DNA of 64,000 bases, from contig JBCFBK010000005.1 of NCBI GenBank assembly GCA_038562555.1, positions 105,392-169,391 of the forward strand, written 5' to 3'. Numbering within the stretch: the stretch's first letter is position 1; each line of letters begins with the position of its first letter. This DNA is from JBCFBK01 sp038562555. Lineage in GTDB: Bacteria > Bacteroidota > Bacteroidia > Bacteroidales > Prolixibacteraceae. A program made the position numbers and the translations under genes. The notes below the pieces were generated by a model. It ran no database searches. It was not told the origin of the DNA and saw only the letters and a list, made by a program, of their open reading frames with translations. Below are positions 53,214 to 59,831 of this stretch, piece after piece.

Positions 53214-53247
53214 AAAAAGAACCGCCACCCGGCAAATGGACTTTGAG

Positions 53248-53736
53248 TCAGGCCTTGTTTCTTTCGCGGGTAAATTCGTCCATGTTCAAAGCCTTTGGCA
53301 GAAACATGCTTGCATCGCCGCCATGCAGGATAATATCCCGGACAATGGATGAATTAATCGGCGTGTGTTCAGGCATGGTGAGCAGGAATACTGTTTCGAT
53401 AACCGGATAAAGTTTTTTATTCATTTGAGCAATAGCCCGTTCATATTCGAAATCGGACGAAGTGCGTAAACCTCTTAAAATATATCCGGCACCAACTGCC
53501 TTGCAAAAGTCGACCGTCAGGCCCTCATGTTCTTTAACCTCAATTTTCGGCTCATCAGCAAACACTTGTCCGATCCATCGCAGACGGCTCGAAAGACTAA
53601 AAAAAGATTGCTTATTTGTATTGTACCCGATCATGATAACAATCTTGTCAAACATCGGCAAAGCACGTCTGACAATGCTTTCGTGTCCAATCGTGAACGG
53701 GTCGAACGAGCCCGGGAAAATCGCAATCTTGTCCAT
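53248..53736 (-). CDS. coaD: Phosphopantetheine adenylyltransferase
   Basis: 162-residue enzyme of coenzyme A synthesis that adenylates 4'-phosphopantetheine. The nucleotide motif is GSFDPFTIGH (T/HxGH), followed by YNTNKQSFF and GLRTSSDFEYERAIAQMNK, and the C-terminal signature PINSSIVRDI. Length is typical. A perfect -7 element (TATATTTG) lies 19 bases before the start, so it is transcribed independently from a 390-base gap. Confidence 0.96.
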   Translation of the reverse strand: MDKIAIFPGSFDPFTIGHESIVRRALPMFDKIVIMIGYNTNKQSFFSLSSRLRWIGQVFADEPKIEVKEHEGLTVDFCKAVGAGYILRGLRTSSDFEYERAIAQMNKKLYPVIETVFLLTMPEHTPINSSIVRDIILHGGDASMFLPKALNMDEFTRERNKA

Positions 53737-53755
53737 GCTGAATATATTTAGATAT

Positions 53756-53763
53756 CAAATATA
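53756..53763 (-). promoter_or_regulatory. -7 element for coaD
   Basis: TATATTTG on the minus strand matches TAnnTTTG exactly, 19 bases upstream of the coaD start. No obvious TTTG at -33. Confidence 0.5.
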
Positions 53764-53967
53764 AAGGATAATATTTGGAATTTGTGAATCACGCCGCTTT
53801 TATTGGAGACCGGCGAACCGGATATGATGACGGGAGAACAAAAAAATAACCTCTGAATAACGGATTACACTCTGATCAGAAACCAGAATAAAGTTTAAAA
53901 AAATACGCCATGACAACAACAAATAAACTTTCCGTATCCAGAGGCTAGTTTTGTCGAAATATTAAAT

Positions 53968-54029
53968 TCATTATAACAATTTCCTTGTTACGTTGACTTA
54001 TAACAACGAAAGAAGGAAGTTGTTTTAAT
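53968..54029. repeat. Long imperfect inverted repeat
   Basis: Arms 53968-53985 and 54012-54029 pair over 18 positions with 16 Watson-Crick pairs, one G-U (plus-strand RNA) and one mismatch. The 26-base spacer can form an inner CGTTG/CAACG stem (53990-53994 with 54003-54007). Neither strand has a U-run after the stem, so it is not a standard terminator. It lies about 230 bases upstream of coaD and about 100 bases after the regulator gene. Confidence 0.6.
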
Positions 54030-54065
54030 GAGGTATAAAAAAAGACATGCAGGTCGGAAATAAAT

Positions 54066-54107
54066 AAGTCGTAAGTATTTAGTCGTAAGTCGTAAGAAAA
54101 AAGTAAG
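54066..54107. repeat. Heptanucleotide repeat array (AAGTCGT family)
   Basis: Six 7-base units in phase: AAGTCGT, AAGTATT, TAGTCGT, AAGTCGT, AAGAAAA, AAGTAAG. It lies 19 bases downstream of the stop of the sigma-54-type regulator. Confidence 0.7.
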
Positions 54108-54126
54108 ACACCTTTAAACGCTGAAC

Positions 54127-55290
54127 TTACTGCAGGGGCGCGGCGTAATTTTCGACGTCGGCACCGGTAATGACTTTATTTCCTAAAATGATCAAACGTT
54201 CTATTACATTCCGGAATTCACGAATGTTCCCGGTCCACCTGAGCTCTTTCAGTTTTTCAAGGGCATCGGGTGTCAGTGTTTTTAAAGGTATGCCGTAATC
54301 CCCGCAGATCTGATGAATAAAATAATTGGCCAGTTCGGGGATATCTTCCACGCGCTCGTTCAGGGTAGGGACGGGGATCAGGATGACGCTCAGGCGGTGA
54401 TAGAGGTCTTCCCTGAAACTGCCGTTGTGAATTTCAGCACTCAGATTCTTATTGGTGGCGGCAACTACCCTGACATCGACTTTAATGGGCTTGTCACCGC
54501 CCACACGGGTGATAATATTTTCCTGAAGAGCCCTAAGCACTTTAGCCTGCGCGGATAGGCTCATGTCGCCAATTTCATCCAGGAAGAGCGTTCCGCCATC
54601 GGCCTGTTCAAATTTACCTTTATGCTGTTTCAACGCCGAAGTAAAAGCGCCTTTTTCGTGGCCGAACAACTCGCTTTCAATGAGCTCTGAAGGAATGGCC
54701 GCACAGTTAACCTCGACAAAAGGACCTGAAGCCCGATGGCTCTTTTCGTGCAGCCGCCTTGCAAGTAATTCTTTTCCGGTTCCGTTGGCGCCGGTGATCA
54801 GTACCCGGGCTTCGGTGGGCGCCACCCGGTCGGTCATATCCAGTATTTTGCTCATCGCCGGTGAACTTCCGATGATCTCATATTTCTGACTGACTTTCTT
54901 TTTCAGGACCTTCGTTTCGGTAAGCAGGGTCGATTTATCCATGGCGTTCCGGATGGTGATCAGCAGCCGGTTCAGGTCGAGCGGCTTTTCGATATAATCG
55001 TAGGCTCCTTTTTTGATCGATTCGACCGCCGTATCAATATTCCCATGCCCGGAAATCATAACGACCGGCGTATCGGGGAAGGACGCCTGTATTTTTTCAA
55101 GAACCTCGATGCCGTCCATGCCAGGCATTTTAATATCACAGAGAACGATATCGTATTCGTTCCTGCTCATCTGTTCCAGTCCCTGGGCGCCATCCTCTGC
55201 CAGATCAACATCATATTTCTCGTATTGCAGAATTTCCTTCAGGGTATTTCGGATACTGCGTTCATCATCAATTACTAAAATCCGGGACAT
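54127..55290 (-). CDS. Sigma-54-type response regulator lacking a DNA-binding domain
   Basis: 387 residues. The receiver domain (about 1-120; VIDDERSIR, Asp in IVLCDIKMPGMDG, Lys in IEKPLDLN) is followed by a sigma-54-activator AAA+ domain with Walker A GANGTGKE and Walker B GGTLFLDEIGDMS. The GAFTGA loop that touches sigma-54 reads GAFTSA. The protein stops soon after the arginine-rich helical lid (WTGNIREFRNVIERLI) at ENYAAPLQ, with no Fis-type HTH. Family members with this domain order are normally 440-480 residues. It may activate from solution or by partner contact. A histidine kinase partner is not adjacent. Confidence 0.93.
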   Translation of the reverse strand: MSRILVIDDERSIRNTLKEILQYEKYDVDLAEDGAQGLEQMSRNEYDIVLCDIKMPGMDGIEVLEKIQASFPDTPVVMISGHGNIDTAVESIKKGAYDYIEKPLDLNRLLITIRNAMDKSTLLTETKVLKKKVSQKYEIIGSSPAMSKILDMTDRVAPTEARVLITGANGTGKELLARRLHEKSHRASGPFVEVNCAAIPSELIESELFGHEKGAFTSALKQHKGKFEQADGGTLFLDEIGDMSLSAQAKVLRALQENIITRVGGDKPIKVDVRVVAATNKNLSAEIHNGSFREDLYHRLSVILIPVPTLNERVEDIPELANYFIHQICGDYGIPLKTLTPDALEKLKELRWTGNIREFRNVIERLIILGNKVITGADVENYAAPLQ

Positions 55291-55376
55291 ATTCTTACCA
55301 TTTTATTAAAATACAAAGACACGACAACACGAAAATCTAACGAAACAAACAAGACCTGTTCTCAAAAATCATACCT

Positions 55377-55405
55377 CGGTGTCTTTGTGTCTCTGTGTTC
55401 AGTTT
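55377..55405. repeat. Degenerate heptad repeat (TTTGTGT family)
   Basis: CGGTGTC, TTTGTGT, CTCTGTG and TTCAGTT follow each other in 7-base phase between the sigma-54-type regulator and ppx. An inverted relative, CAAAGACACGACAACACGAA, lies about 65 bases away next to the regulator start. Confidence 0.5.
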
Positions 55406-55423
55406 CTCTTCGTGACGTCAAAG

Positions 55424-56338
55424 TTAACGATTAATCAGCTCGTATAACACGCCTTCACGTAAAGAAAAACCGGTCTGGATTATGGCCGGGATTTTCAGTT
55501 TTCTTAAAATAAGGTTAATAAAGATGAATGAAGGGACAATCATTTCCAGACGAAGCGAGTCCATTCCCGTCATTTTCTCCCGCCGGGCAAGAGTAGACCG
55601 GATTACGGTAAGAAAAACCCGGTCGAATTCGGCCTGCGAAACCGCGCGGGTGATTCTGAACCGCGAACCCGCGGGTGTTTCATCGAGCAGGTCGGCCAGG
55701 GTATCGAATGCTCCCGAACAACCGATCAGCAATTGCGGTTTATCTCCATTAAGGCTGTGCCACAGATCGGTCAGTCCTTCTTCAAACCAGGCTTCCATGG
55801 CTGCTATTTCAGCGTCGGTAACCGGATCGGAAACGGGAAACCGGCTTATAACACGAGCCATTCCCAGTGGAAAACTTTTCTTCCAGCCGATTTCGTTGTG
55901 AACGGGCAGGATAAACTCATTGCTCCCGCCACCTATATCAAGGATCAACGAGTTGTCGGGGATTATACCGAAAGCCATTTTTACGCCGCTAAAAATATAG
56001 GCGGCTTCTTCTTCGCCCGAAATAACCTTCAGTCGAAGACCGGTTTCCTGCAGCAGGAAAGCCGAAAAATCGTCCTTGTTCGATGCATCTCTTACGGCCG
56101 AAGTCGCAATGGTCACAGGCGCTTCTGCCTCAAAACGCTGAATGGTTTCGAGATGTTTTTTCAGGGCCGTTGCGGCGCGTTTGAATGCCTCGCCGGTAAG
56201 CCTGTTTTTATGGATGCCGTCCTTGCCCAGCTTGACGCCTTCCTTGCCCTGATAGCAAATCTGATAGTTCTTTCCCTGCGTGTCTGCAATCAGCAGATTG
56301 CAGGTATTGGTTCCCAAATCAATAATTGACCGTCTCAT
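55424..56338 (-). CDS. Ppx/GppA-family phosphatase
   Basis: 304-residue protein with the actin-like ASKHA fold. The family N-terminus is IIDLGTNTCNLLIAD, the phosphate loop is SLILDIGGGSNEFIL and the catalytic glutamate lies in SGEEEAAYIFSGV. Members are exopolyphosphatases or pppGpp phosphatases. The single-domain length (about 300) fits the short Bacteroidota form, so either activity is possible. The gene follows cysK on the same strand, with a perfect hairpin occupying the gap directly before its start codon. Confidence 0.92.
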   Translation of the reverse strand: MRRSIIDLGTNTCNLLIADTQGKNYQICYQGKEGVKLGKDGIHKNRLTGEAFKRAATALKKHLETIQRFEAEAPVTIATSAVRDASNKDDFSAFLLQETGLRLKVISGEEEAAYIFSGVKMAFGIIPDNSLILDIGGGSNEFILPVHNEIGWKKSFPLGMARVISRFPVSDPVTDAEIAAMEAWFEEGLTDLWHSLNGDKPQLLIGCSGAFDTLADLLDETPAGSRFRITRAVSQAEFDRVFLTVIRSTLARREKMTGMDSLRLEMIVPSFIFINLILRKLKIPAIIQTGFSLREGVLYELINR

Positions 56339-56344
56339 TTTTGT

Positions 56345-56385
56345 TTTTTGTCGACAGGCGAATCCAGGTCGCCTGTCGACAAAAA
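56345..56385. repeat. Perfect 17-bp hairpin between cysK and ppx
   Basis: The arms TTTTTGTCGACAGGCGA and TCGCCTGTCGACAAAAA are perfectly complementary, with a 7-base loop. Both strands have the T-run on the 5' arm and the A-run on the 3' arm, so no U-tail follows the stem and it is not a standard intrinsic terminator. It starts 3 bases after the cysK stop and ends 6 bases before the ppx start, where a ribosome would bind. Confidence 0.9.
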
Positions 56386-56388
56386 TAT

Positions 56389-57300
56389 TTAAAAAAGTCC
56401 TTCGACCGACAGGTACCGTTCGCCTGTATCGTAGCTAAAGGTGACAATCTTTGAACCTTTGGGCAGGTCTTTTAGTTTCTTCGCTACGGCAGCCAGCGAG
56501 GCTCCCGATGAAATGCCCACGAACAATCCTTCTTCCTTCGCGGCACGGACTGCAAATTCGAAGGCCTCTTCCTTTGAAACCGTTATCGTGCCATCCAGGA
56601 ACTCGGTGCGGCAGGTTTTGGGGATAAATCCGGCACCAATGCCTTGTATCGGATGAGGGCCGGGTTGTCCGCCACTGATCACCGGCGAGAGTTCCGGTTC
56701 AACGGCAAAGGTTTTTAAGCCCGGAAAGTGCTGCTTCAATACTTCACTCACGCCCGAAATATGCCCTCCGGTGCCCACTCCGGTAATCAGAAAATCAAAA
56801 CCTTCGGGAAAATCGAGAAGGATCTCGTGTGCGGTGTGTTTCCGGTGCGCTTCAATATTGGCCTCGTTCTCAAACTGCGAAGGGATCCAGGCGCTTGTCT
56901 GTTCTGCAGCAATCTCCCCTGCTTTTTCAATGGCCCCTTTCATTCCCTTTTCCCGCGGTGTAAGCACCAGCTCGGCTCCGTAGGCTGTGAGGATACGGCG
57001 GCGTTCAACCGACATAGATTCCGGCATAACCAGGATCAGTTTGTATTTCTTCACAGCAGCGACCAGCGCCAGTCCGATCCCGGTATTCCCCGAGGTAGGT
57101 TCAACGATCACCGTGCCGGCATTAATCAATCCTTTTTTTTCGGCATCTTCAACCATCGATAAGGCAATCCTGTCTTTAATGCTGCCTCCCGGGTTGGCTT
57201 TTTCCATTTTTACATAAACCTCGTAATCCTGCGAAAACAGGTGGTTGATCCGGATGAGCGGTGTATTCCCGATCGTTTCCAAAACGTTGTTAAATCTCAT
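56389..57300 (-). CDS. cysK: Cysteine synthase A
   Basis: 303-residue PLP enzyme that makes cysteine from O-acetylserine and sulfide. The PLP lysine is in ANPGGSIKDRIALSM, the substrate loop is PTSGNTGIGLALVAA, and the phosphate-binding loop is TGVGTGGHISGV. The C-terminal block VGISSGASLAAV is also present. Length and motifs fit CysK. Its leader has an unusual structure: a terminator ends only 19 bases before the start codon and a Cys-rich leader peptide precedes it, indicating attenuation control. No other cys gene is adjacent; a Ppx/GppA gene follows. Confidence 0.96.
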   Translation of the reverse strand: MRFNNVLETIGNTPLIRINHLFSQDYEVYVKMEKANPGGSIKDRIALSMVEDAEKKGLINAGTVIVEPTSGNTGIGLALVAAVKKYKLILVMPESMSVERRRILTAYGAELVLTPREKGMKGAIEKAGEIAAEQTSAWIPSQFENEANIEAHRKHTAHEILLDFPEGFDFLITGVGTGGHISGVSEVLKQHFPGLKTFAVEPELSPVISGGQPGPHPIQGIGAGFIPKTCRTEFLDGTITVSKEEAFEFAVRAAKEEGLFVGISSGASLAAVAKKLKDLPKGSKIVTFSYDTGERYLSVEGLF

Positions 57301-57319
57301 AATGATCGTTTTTAGAATT

Positions 57320-57349
57320 AAAAAAAGGCCCTTCTTTTAAGGAAGGGCC
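57320..57349 (-). terminator. Intrinsic terminator in the cysK leader
   Basis: On the minus strand, GGCCCTTC/GAAGGGCC (8 bp, 7-base loop) is followed by seven T residues. The T-run ends 19 bases before the cysK ATG, too close for a promoter to fit between. It must therefore control transcription into cysK. Confidence 0.9.
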
Positions 57350-57383
57350 CGTTATTTGACTGATAGTTATTTCCTGTTGAAGT

Positions 57384-57458
57384 TTAATTATCAAACATAC
57401 CTTCCCCTGTTGTGACAAGACAACAACAAATTTGACTATTTAAGAAGGTATAATGCAT
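57384..57458 (-). CDS. cysK leader peptide with three tandem Cys codons
   Basis: 24-codon ORF (ATG at 57458, TAA at 57384-57386) in the gap before cysK. It begins MHYTFLNSQI, continues with Cys11-Cys12-Cys13, and ends after a Gly-Glu-Gly-Met-Phe-Asp-Asn tail. All three cysteines use TGT. The stop lies 34 bases before the terminator stem, so a ribosome that finishes translation would cover the antiterminator segment. A weak -7-like TATTATTG lies about 20 bases before the ATG. Such a short peptide with a regulatory-codon run upstream of the matching biosynthetic gene is the hallmark of an attenuator leader; the chance of a three-Cys run here by accident is low but not calculated. Confidence 0.65.
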   Translation of the reverse strand: MHYTFLNSQICCCLVTTGEGMFDN

Positions 57459-57521
57459 CTCTTTTGTTTACAGAAAACAATAATAATTAAAAAAATTGAA
57501 ATAAATACACTTTTGTCCGAA

Positions 57522-58829
57522 TTAATTGCGATAAGTGATCCATTTTAAGATTTCCTTCAGATTGACCTTCTTCCCGTACATCAGGATTCCGGTACGGTAA
57601 ATTTTTCCGGCCACCCAGATGATCCCCCAGATCGACAATAACAGGATCAACATGGAAAGGATGAGTTCCCATGTCGGGACGCCAAAAGGCACGCGGGCCA
57701 TCATAATCACCGGTGACGTGAAAGGGATCATGGATGCCCAGAAAGCCAGGGGGCCTTCGGGATTATTGATGGCCGGGAAAAGCACGATGATTGAAAAAAT
57801 CAGGGGAACGGTGACCGGCAGCATAAACTGCTGGGTTTCTTCTTCATTATTAACGGCAGCGCCGACGGCTCCCATGAGCGATGAATACAGCAGGAATCCG
57901 CACAGAAAATAAAAGAGGAAGCAACTCAGCAGCAGCGGCATATTCAGGTTGGTGATCGCCTCTGTAACCTGTATCGCCATATTCTGGCCGGCTCCCGATT
58001 CTGCCGCCATTTGCGTTTGCTGCATGGCGTCTCCCCCTGCGAATGCCTGCACGCCCATCACAATCGCCGACCCGATGACCACCCAAAACACGAGTTGGGT
58101 GAGTCCCACCAATCCGATTCCGACTATTTTTCCGAACATCAGTTGGGTCGGTTTCACCGACGAAATAATCACTTCGACAATCCGGTTTGTTTTTTCTTCC
58201 ATCACACCCCGCATCACCATGGCGCCATAAATGAACACGAACATATAAATAATAAAACCTGCCGCGTAGCCGGCCACCATCGCTGCTTCGGCCGAGCTTT
58301 TTACGGCATCGCCCTTCTCGGTGACCTTAATGGTTGCAAGCTGAATATGGGTGCGGGTGGCGGCCAGTCTTTCCTCAAGATCGGGAATGCCTATTTGTTC
58401 GATGATCGCCTGTTTTTTGCCGGCTTCAATGGTCTTTCCCAGATGGTCGGCGACCCTGTTTTTAAGATCCATGGGAATTTGCCTTTCCGCGAACATTTCA
58501 GCACGGTTTGATACGGTAATGTCGGCCGGAATGTATAATAAGGCATAAAAAGCGCTGCCGGCAAGCTTGCTTTTTTCGCGTTCATATTCTTCTTTGGGAA
58601 TATGAACGAAGTGCGTGTATTCGTTGTCCTCGAATTTTCCGCCAAAAATACCCGACTCATCATAAATGCCGATCGTTCTGACTTCATCATCCTTCTGCAT
58701 AGCCAGCCAGGCCGGTAAAATGGTGAAGGCGGCAAACAGGAAGGGAATCAGGAGGGTCATGATCACGAACGATTTTTTGCGTACGCGCGTAACGTATTCA
58801 CGTTGGAGTACGATAATTGCCTTGTTCAT
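57522..58829 (-). CDS. ABC-2-type transporter permease (NatB-like)
   Basis: 435-residue permease. An N-terminal helix (FVIMTLLIPFLFAAFTILPAW) is followed by a large extracytoplasmic domain (about 45-180), then five or six helices in the C-terminal half. The segment VMRGVMEEKTNRIVEVIISS is a good ABC2_membrane_3 mark. The fold resembles NatB and other exporters for sodium, lipids or antibiotics; the substrate is unknown. The start overlaps the ATPase stop by 4 bases. The cysK leader begins about 60 bases after its stop. Confidence 0.9.
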   Translation of the reverse strand: MNKAIIVLQREYVTRVRKKSFVIMTLLIPFLFAAFTILPAWLAMQKDDEVRTIGIYDESGIFGGKFEDNEYTHFVHIPKEEYEREKSKLAGSAFYALLYIPADITVSNRAEMFAERQIPMDLKNRVADHLGKTIEAGKKQAIIEQIGIPDLEERLAATRTHIQLATIKVTEKGDAVKSSAEAAMVAGYAAGFIIYMFVFIYGAMVMRGVMEEKTNRIVEVIISSVKPTQLMFGKIVGIGLVGLTQLVFWVVIGSAIVMGVQAFAGGDAMQQTQMAAESGAGQNMAIQVTEAITNLNMPLLLSCFLFYFLCGFLLYSSLMGAVGAAVNNEEETQQFMLPVTVPLIFSIIVLFPAINNPEGPLAFWASMIPFTSPVIMMARVPFGVPTWELILSMLILLLSIWGIIWVAGKIYRTGILMYGKKVNLKEILKWITYRN

Positions 58830-59758
58830 CTTTCTTTTTTATTGGACTGGTTAACGGCCTGAATAAATACTTCATTCATATTGGGAATCACTTCCCTGAA
58901 GGAGCTGATCTCGAGATTTTCCATGAGTTTACGGAGCAGCTCATTGTTGCTTTCACCGTTTGTATTCTGAAATTTAATGCGTTTCCGTATGCCTCTTGTT
59001 TCCTGCTCGAGTAATGTGAACTGATGATCGGAGAAGGTCCTTTCTGAGTCGAGCCCGGCGGGAATTTCAATTTCAAAAATACCCGTTTTATACTGTTCCC
59101 TGATATCATGAATGTTGCCGTCGATGATCTTTTTTGATTTATTGATCAGCGCGATGTGGTCGCAGACTTCCTCGACCGAACCCATGTTGTGCGTGGAAAA
59201 AATAATGGTGGCTCCTTCTTCGCGGAGGCGAAGAATTTCGGCTTTCAGCAGGTTGGTGTTAATGGGATCAAAGCCGCTGAACGGTTCGTCGAAGATCAGG
59301 AACTTCGGCTGATGGACAACTGTGACAATAAACTGCACCTTTTGCTGCATCCCTTTCGACAGTTCTTCTACTTTTTTATTCCACCAGGCTTGAATTTCGA
59401 ATTTTTCAAACCAGTATTTCAGGTTTTTAAGGGCATCGTGGCGCGACATTCCCTTGAGCCGTGCCAGGTAAACCGCCTGTTCCCCGACCTTCATTTTCTT
59501 GTAGAGCCCGCGTTCCTCCGGCAGATATCCGATCATCGAAATATCGCTCTGAGAAAACCGGCGGCCCATGAAGAAGAGTTCACCCGAATCGGGCGCGGTA
59601 ATCTGGTTGATGATCCGGATCAGGGTCGTTTTCCCTGCTCCGTTTGGGCCTAAGAGCCCAAACACCGATTGCTCCTTTACCGATATGCTGACCCGGTCGA
59701 GCGCGCGGTGCCCGGCATAATCTTTAACGACATCCGTTGCCTTAAATAATTCCATCAT
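58826..59758 (-). CDS. ABC transporter ATP-binding protein (NatA-like)
   Basis: About 310 residues. The nucleotide-binding domain has Walker A GPNGAGKTT, the signature ELSKGMQQKVQ and Walker B FLIFDEPFSGFDP, followed by the DUF4162 C-terminal domain seen in NatA-type ATPases. Frames open to 59782, but MMELFKATDVVKDYAG at 59758 is the natural start; the eight upstream residues fall in a heptad-repeat patch. It is coupled to the permease by a 4-base overlap. A role in sodium or drug export is possible but not shown. Confidence 0.93.
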   Translation of the reverse strand: MMELFKATDVVKDYAGHRALDRVSISVKEQSVFGLLGPNGAGKTTLIRIINQITAPDSGELFFMGRRFSQSDISMIGYLPEERGLYKKMKVGEQAVYLARLKGMSRHDALKNLKYWFEKFEIQAWWNKKVEELSKGMQQKVQFIVTVVHQPKFLIFDEPFSGFDPINTNLLKAEILRLREEGATIIFSTHNMGSVEEVCDHIALINKSKKIIDGNIHDIREQYKTGIFEIEIPAGLDSERTFSDHQFTLLEQETRGIRKRIKFQNTNGESNNELLRKLMENLEISSFREVIPNMNEVFIQAVNQSNKKER

Positions 59759-59759
59759 T

Positions 59760-59780
59760 TTGTGGTTCGTGGTTCTGATC
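59760..59780. repeat. Degenerate heptad repeat (TTGTGGT/TCGTGGT)
   Basis: TTGTGGT, TCGTGGT and TCTGATC lie in 7-base phase just before the ABC ATPase start. It is a weak member of the dispersed heptad-repeat group. Confidence 0.35.
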
Positions 59781-59831
59781 ATAAAGTTAATAAAAAGGCC
59801 CTTTGCTGCCGCCTTTTTTCGGCGAACCCCG

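Larger units (their letters stand above)
53764..54126. other. Intergenic region between coaD and the sigma-54-type regulator
   Basis: About 360 bases without a credible gene. It holds a 10-base palindrome TCTGATCAGA (53871-53880), a long imperfect hairpin and a heptad-repeat array (the last two listed separately). The region downstream of the regulator gene has no standard U-tailed terminator. Confidence 0.5.
57320..57458 (-). promoter_or_regulatory. Putative cysteine-responsive attenuator of cysK
   Basis: Four segments on the minus strand fit classical attenuation. Segment 1 is ATACCTTC (57444-57451) and segment 2 is GAAGGTAT (57397-57404), a perfect 8-bp pair. Segment 3 is the 5' arm of the terminator, and segment 4 is its 3' arm with the U-tail. 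Segment 2 also lies in GGGGAAGG (57400-57407), which can pair with CCTTCC of segment 3 (6 bp plus two G-U pairs) as an antiterminator. The three Cys codons (57420-57428) pair with ACAACA (57408-57413) inside the 1-2 stem, so a ribosome stalled there would break it and free segment 2. The model predicts cysK on when Cys-tRNA is scarce. It is inferred from sequence only. Confidence 0.65.

Noticed and set aside
57392..57399. TATGTTTG -7 box inside the cysK leader ORF as the cysK promoter
   Set aside because: It fits the consensus with a TTG 21 bases upstream, so it cannot be excluded. A transcript from it would still meet the terminator, and the Cys-codon ORF would be unexplained. Kept as the main alternative to the attenuator model.
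57301..57521. SAM or other known riboswitch in the cysK leader
   Set aside because: No SAM-I, SAM-II or T-box core motif can be recognised; a short ORF with Cys codons explains the terminator better.
57522..59758. Antibiotic resistance exporter
   Set aside because: The ABC pair is NatAB-like, and nothing in the sequence or neighbours points to a drug substrate.
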